A stretch of DNA of 6,526 nt from JAFLCM01 sp964510955 (GTDB taxonomy: Bacteria; Planctomycetota; Phycisphaerae; Phycisphaerales; UBA1924): the NCBI GenBank assembly GCA_964510955.1, contig CAZEDW010000075.1, positions 1 to 6,526 on the forward strand. The letters run 5' to 3'. A model generated the notes under the pieces. That model saw only the letters and a list, made by a program, of their open reading frames with translations. It ran no database searches and was not told the origin of the DNA. The number at the start of each line of letters is the position of its first letter. Position 1 is the stretch's first letter. Position numbers and translations under genes: made by a program. Shown piece by piece: positions 4,219-6,526 of the stretch.

Positions 4219-6526
4219 TCACAGCCGCGGATCGACGGGCTCGCTCTCCATCGCCAGCACGGCGAACACGCACTCGTGCACGCGGCGCAAGGGCTCTCGG
4301 CGCACGAATCGTTCAAGAGACTCAACGCCGAGAGAGAACTCTCGAAGGGCGAGCGATCGCTTGGCTCCCAAGCCACGCGAGCGGAGCCGTTCGAGATGCT
4401 CGGCCCGGGAGTATTCGGGGCCGTAGATGATTCGGAGATACTCAGATCCACGGACCTTCACCGCGGGTTGGAGGAGTCCTCGCGGTCCTTTGGCGATGAA
4501 CTCCAGGGGTTTGACCACCATGCCCTCGCCGCCGCTGGCCGTGAGCGATGTCCACCATGCCGTTGCCTCGTCCTCGCTGGCCTGGCTCGACAGATCGACG
4601 CGTTTCCACGGCGTCGCGACCAGAACGCGATCGGCATCGCTCGCCAATCTCGCGAGCGTCTCCATGTGCCACCGGTGATCACGATCGACGTGGACCTTCC
4701 CTTCGCTGGCGAGGAGATGGAACGGGGCAAGCCTGAGGTCGTGCACGCCAGACACGTTCCAGCAGTAGCGCTGGTACGCCTTGACGTATCGCTCGACTAA
4801 GTCGGCTCGCTCGGCCGTCGTCGCAAGCAGCGAATCGACCTCTGGAAGCCTGTTCTTCGCTTGCGTCAAGGAGGCAACCGTGGCTCTCAACCCGGCGGTG
4901 GCTGCGACACCCACGGCCGCATATTGCTCGCGGATGAGGGCTTGAGCCTTCGCCGACCAAGGCATGAGCTCGCAGTCCAAGCACAGCCAGTCGGTGGCAA
5001 GTTCCTCCCAGAGGCCGGCACGCTGAGCCGCTTCCCGCACACGAGCGAGAAGCGCCTGCTCGGTGGCTCGATCGTTGAAGAACGGCCGACCGGTTCGGGT
5101 GTAGATGATCCCGAGTGAATCAGCGTCACGAACTCCGAACCGCCTTTGTGCGACCTCCGGTTCTCTGCACACGACCACGACGGCCCGGGAGCCCATGTGC
5201 TTTTCTTCGCAGATGACGTGGCCAACCCCGCCTGTGCGGTAGTACTCAAGCGCCTCGCGCGGCTGCTCAAGCAGTGGGCCATCCCGCGCAGTTTCGCATG
5301 GCGACATGGTCGGCGGGAGGTAGATCAGCCATCGCGGGTCTGCGGCGAACCGGCTCATGATTTCGAGTGCGGCTGTGGCGTTCTCCTGCCGAACGGTGAT
5401 CGTCCGCGTGAGCCGGGTCTCGATGTGACGCTTGCCCGAGACGTCGTCGAGGTCGAGCAGGTCGTCATGCTCTTGCTGCAATGACAACGGCGCGCGATCC
5501 TCCAGCGCGAGGAACGTCTTCTTCGATTCTGCGTAGGTGGCGTGAGCCTTCGTCGCCACAAACTCCCGCTCAGGCCAGCGGAGCGCCATCAGCGAGCCGC
5601 CGAAGACACAGCCCGTGTCGATGCACACCGTGTTGTTGAGCCACTCGGGCTCGGGGATTGGCGTGTGTCCATAGATCACGGCCGCCTTGCCGCGATACTC
5701 CGCTGCCCAGTTGTACCGAACCGGCAAGCCGAACTCGTCGGTTTCCCCGGTCGTCTCCCCGAACAACGCGAACTCGCGAACCGCCCCTGAGCCTCGACCT
5801 TGCATGGACTCCTTCATGCCCGCGTGCGCCACGACGAGTTTTCCGCCGTCAAGCACATAGTGGCTCACCATGTCATCGATGAACGCAGCGACAGTCCGCC
5901 GGAACTCCTCCGACTCCGAGCCGAGTTGCGCCAGCGACTCCGCGAGACCGTGAGTGACCTGCACGTTCTTGCCCTTGAGAGCCCGCATGAGCTTGATGTC
6001 GTGATTGCCCGGCACGCACAACGCGCGGTTGGCCTTCACGAGGCGCATCACAAGTCGCAGAACGGAGGGCGTCTTTGGACCACGGTCCACCAGGTCGCCG
6101 ACGAACACGATCTTGCGGGGGCGGCCATTCGCCTCGGGCGGCGTTGCATCGCATTCGCCCTCCGGCTCGCCTTCGTGTTGTGTGATCTTCCAGCCTAGCG
6201 AGGACAGCAACTCGATGAGCTCGTCGTAGCAACCGTGCACGTCCCCGACGACATCGAACGGACCGTGCTCGTGCTTGAGGTTGTTCCAGAGCGGTTCACG
6301 CTTCAGAGTGGCGGTATCGCACTCTTCCAGCGTCCGCAGCGTAAACACATGGCGGAAGCCCTCGCGTTCGAGCCCGCGGAGTTCACGTCGCATCGCCATC
6401 CGCTGATTACGGATGACGTGCGGGCCGAAGTTGCGATCCGGCCTCTGCGAGTTCCGTTCGTGGCAGAGATGCTCAGAGCCTCTAACAGTATGGCACGGCG
6501 ATTGCGGATTGCTGAGCGTGCATGGA
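4219..6526 (-). CDS. pnkp: Polynucleotide kinase-phosphatase Pnkp (RNA repair), phosphatase and ligase modules, 5' end cut by window
   Basis: Bacterial Pnkp repairs broken RNA in three modules: 5'-OH kinase, 2',3'-phosphatase and ATP-dependent nucleotidyltransferase; with Hen1 it heals and seals cut tRNAs. Counting from ATG 6399 (726 residues), the metallophosphatase shows GDVHG (52-56), GDLVDRG (101-107), GNHD (131-134), VVAHAG (His192) and YGHTP (His245). The ligase shows EEKHMGSR with the adenylation lysine Lys400, LDCELMPWSAKA (474-485), GGEGMVVKP (613-621) and QPAVKVRGSEYLRIIYGPEY (644-663). The C-terminus, ending REPLRRVHECVFAVL then SEPVDPRL, is complete. ATG 6399 is not the family start: the same frame continues upstream through CHERNSQRPDRNFGPHVIRN, the lid region of the kinase module. 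From about 6464 to the edge, the in-frame residues no longer look like kinase. No hen1 lies downstream; it may lie beyond the right edge. Identity is very secure; integrity of the kinase is doubtful. Confidence 0.93.
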   Translation of the reverse strand, partial: PCTLSNPQSPCHTVRGSEHLCHERNSQRPDRNFGPHVIRNQRMAMRRELRGLEREGFRHVFTLRTLEECDTATLKREPLWNNLKHEHGPFDVVGDVHGCYDELIELLSSLGWKITQHEGEPEGECDATPPEANGRPRKIVFVGDLVDRGPKTPSVLRLVMRLVKANRALCVPGNHDIKLMRALKGKNVQVTHGLAESLAQLGSESEEFRRTVAAFIDDMVSHYVLDGGKLVVAHAGMKESMQGRGSGAVREFALFGETTGETDEFGLPVRYNWAAEYRGKAAVIYGHTPIPEPEWLNNTVCIDTGCVFGGSLMALRWPEREFVATKAHATYAESKKTFLALEDRAPLSLQQEHDDLLDLDDVSGKRHIETRLTRTITVRQENATAALEIMSRFAADPRWLIYLPPTMSPCETARDGPLLEQPREALEYYRTGGVGHVICEEKHMGSRAVVVVCREPEVAQRRFGVRDADSLGIIYTRTGRPFFNDRATEQALLARVREAAQRAGLWEELATDWLCLDCELMPWSAKAQALIREQYAAVGVAATAGLRATVASLTQAKNRLPEVDSLLATTAERADLVERYVKAYQRYCWNVSGVHDLRLAPFHLLASEGKVHVDRDHRWHMETLARLASDADRVLVATPWKRVDLSSQASEDEATAWWTSLTASGGEGMVVKPLEFIAKGPRGLLQPAVKVRGSEYLRIIYGPEYSRAEHLERLRSRGLGAKRSLALREFSLGVESLERFVRREPLRRVHECVFAVLAMESEPVDPRL
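6464..6526 (-). pseudogene. Apparently disrupted part of the Pnkp kinase module
   Basis: On the minus strand from 6526, the frame shifted by one base from the Pnkp frame reads SMHAQQSAIAVPYC and then TAG (6484-6482). This resembles the kinase strand written in relatives as YHCxPVAVVF, which should run into a LPExxC segment and then the ERN lid. Here the matching CHERN is in the other frame, about 10 bases too far away. Two CTCTG copies (6478-6474 and 6468-6464) are spaced exactly 10 bases apart. Removing one 10-base unit gives an ungapped fit to my recollection of Clostridium thermocellum Pnkp, with TAG in place of the conserved Glu codon. It may be real decay, a sequencing or assembly error, or a chance resemblance of a short fragment. 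Confidence 0.4.

Noticed and set aside
4049..4273. 74-codon minus-strand open frame overlapping the Pnkp 3' end and the gap
   Set aside because: About a quarter is a shadow of the Pnkp C-terminus, there is no recognisable domain, and no ribosome binding site stands out.
4276..4800. 174-codon plus-strand open frame opposite pnkp
   Set aside because: It overlaps the ligase module of Pnkp, whose catalytic motifs are unmistakable; the plus-strand translation shows no domain.

Overview
The window comes from a GC-rich bacterium. The GH63-type hydrolase, the RNA-repair enzyme Pnkp and the generally poor Shine-Dalgarno sequences would fit a planctomycete-like lineage, but nothing here fixes the taxon and I hold that loosely. 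There is no rRNA, tRNA, CRISPR array, transposase or recognisable prophage gene.

Layout from left to right. A large plus-strand gene (25-2772, possibly beginning before the left edge) encodes a family GH63 glucosidase-like protein without a signal peptide. It is followed by a small, basic, unrecognised ORF on the same strand (2788-2979). Convergent to these, with only 9 bases between stop codons, is a minus-strand two-gene operon: a DinB-superfamily protein (3944 down to 3351) followed by an HxlR-family winged-helix regulator (3354 down to 2989). The two genes overlap by the four bases ATGA. A perfect 7-bp RNA hairpin carrying the regulator's Shine-Dalgarno sequence abuts the regulator's start codon. 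A perfect inverted repeat (3966-3980) just upstream of the DinB gene is the best candidate operator for this regulator. About 240 bases with no convincing gene follow.

The right third (4219 to the edge, minus strand) encodes the metallophosphatase and nucleotidyltransferase (ligase) modules of bacterial polynucleotide kinase-phosphatase Pnkp, the RNA end-healing and sealing enzyme that normally works with Hen1. The 5'-kinase module lies at the right edge. Its last part (lid region) is in frame with the rest, but the bases at about 6464-6526 look damaged: kinase-like residues continue in a different frame, with an in-frame TAG and what looks like a 10-base insertion between short direct repeats. 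This is either a decayed kinase module or a sequence error near the edge.

The three units (GH63 plus small ORF, DinB-HxlR, Pnkp) show no obvious shared pathway. The points most worth a second look are the Pnkp kinase lesion, the hairpin-plus-overlap arrangement controlling the HxlR regulator, and the HxlR operator palindrome. I found no convincing wholly new system.
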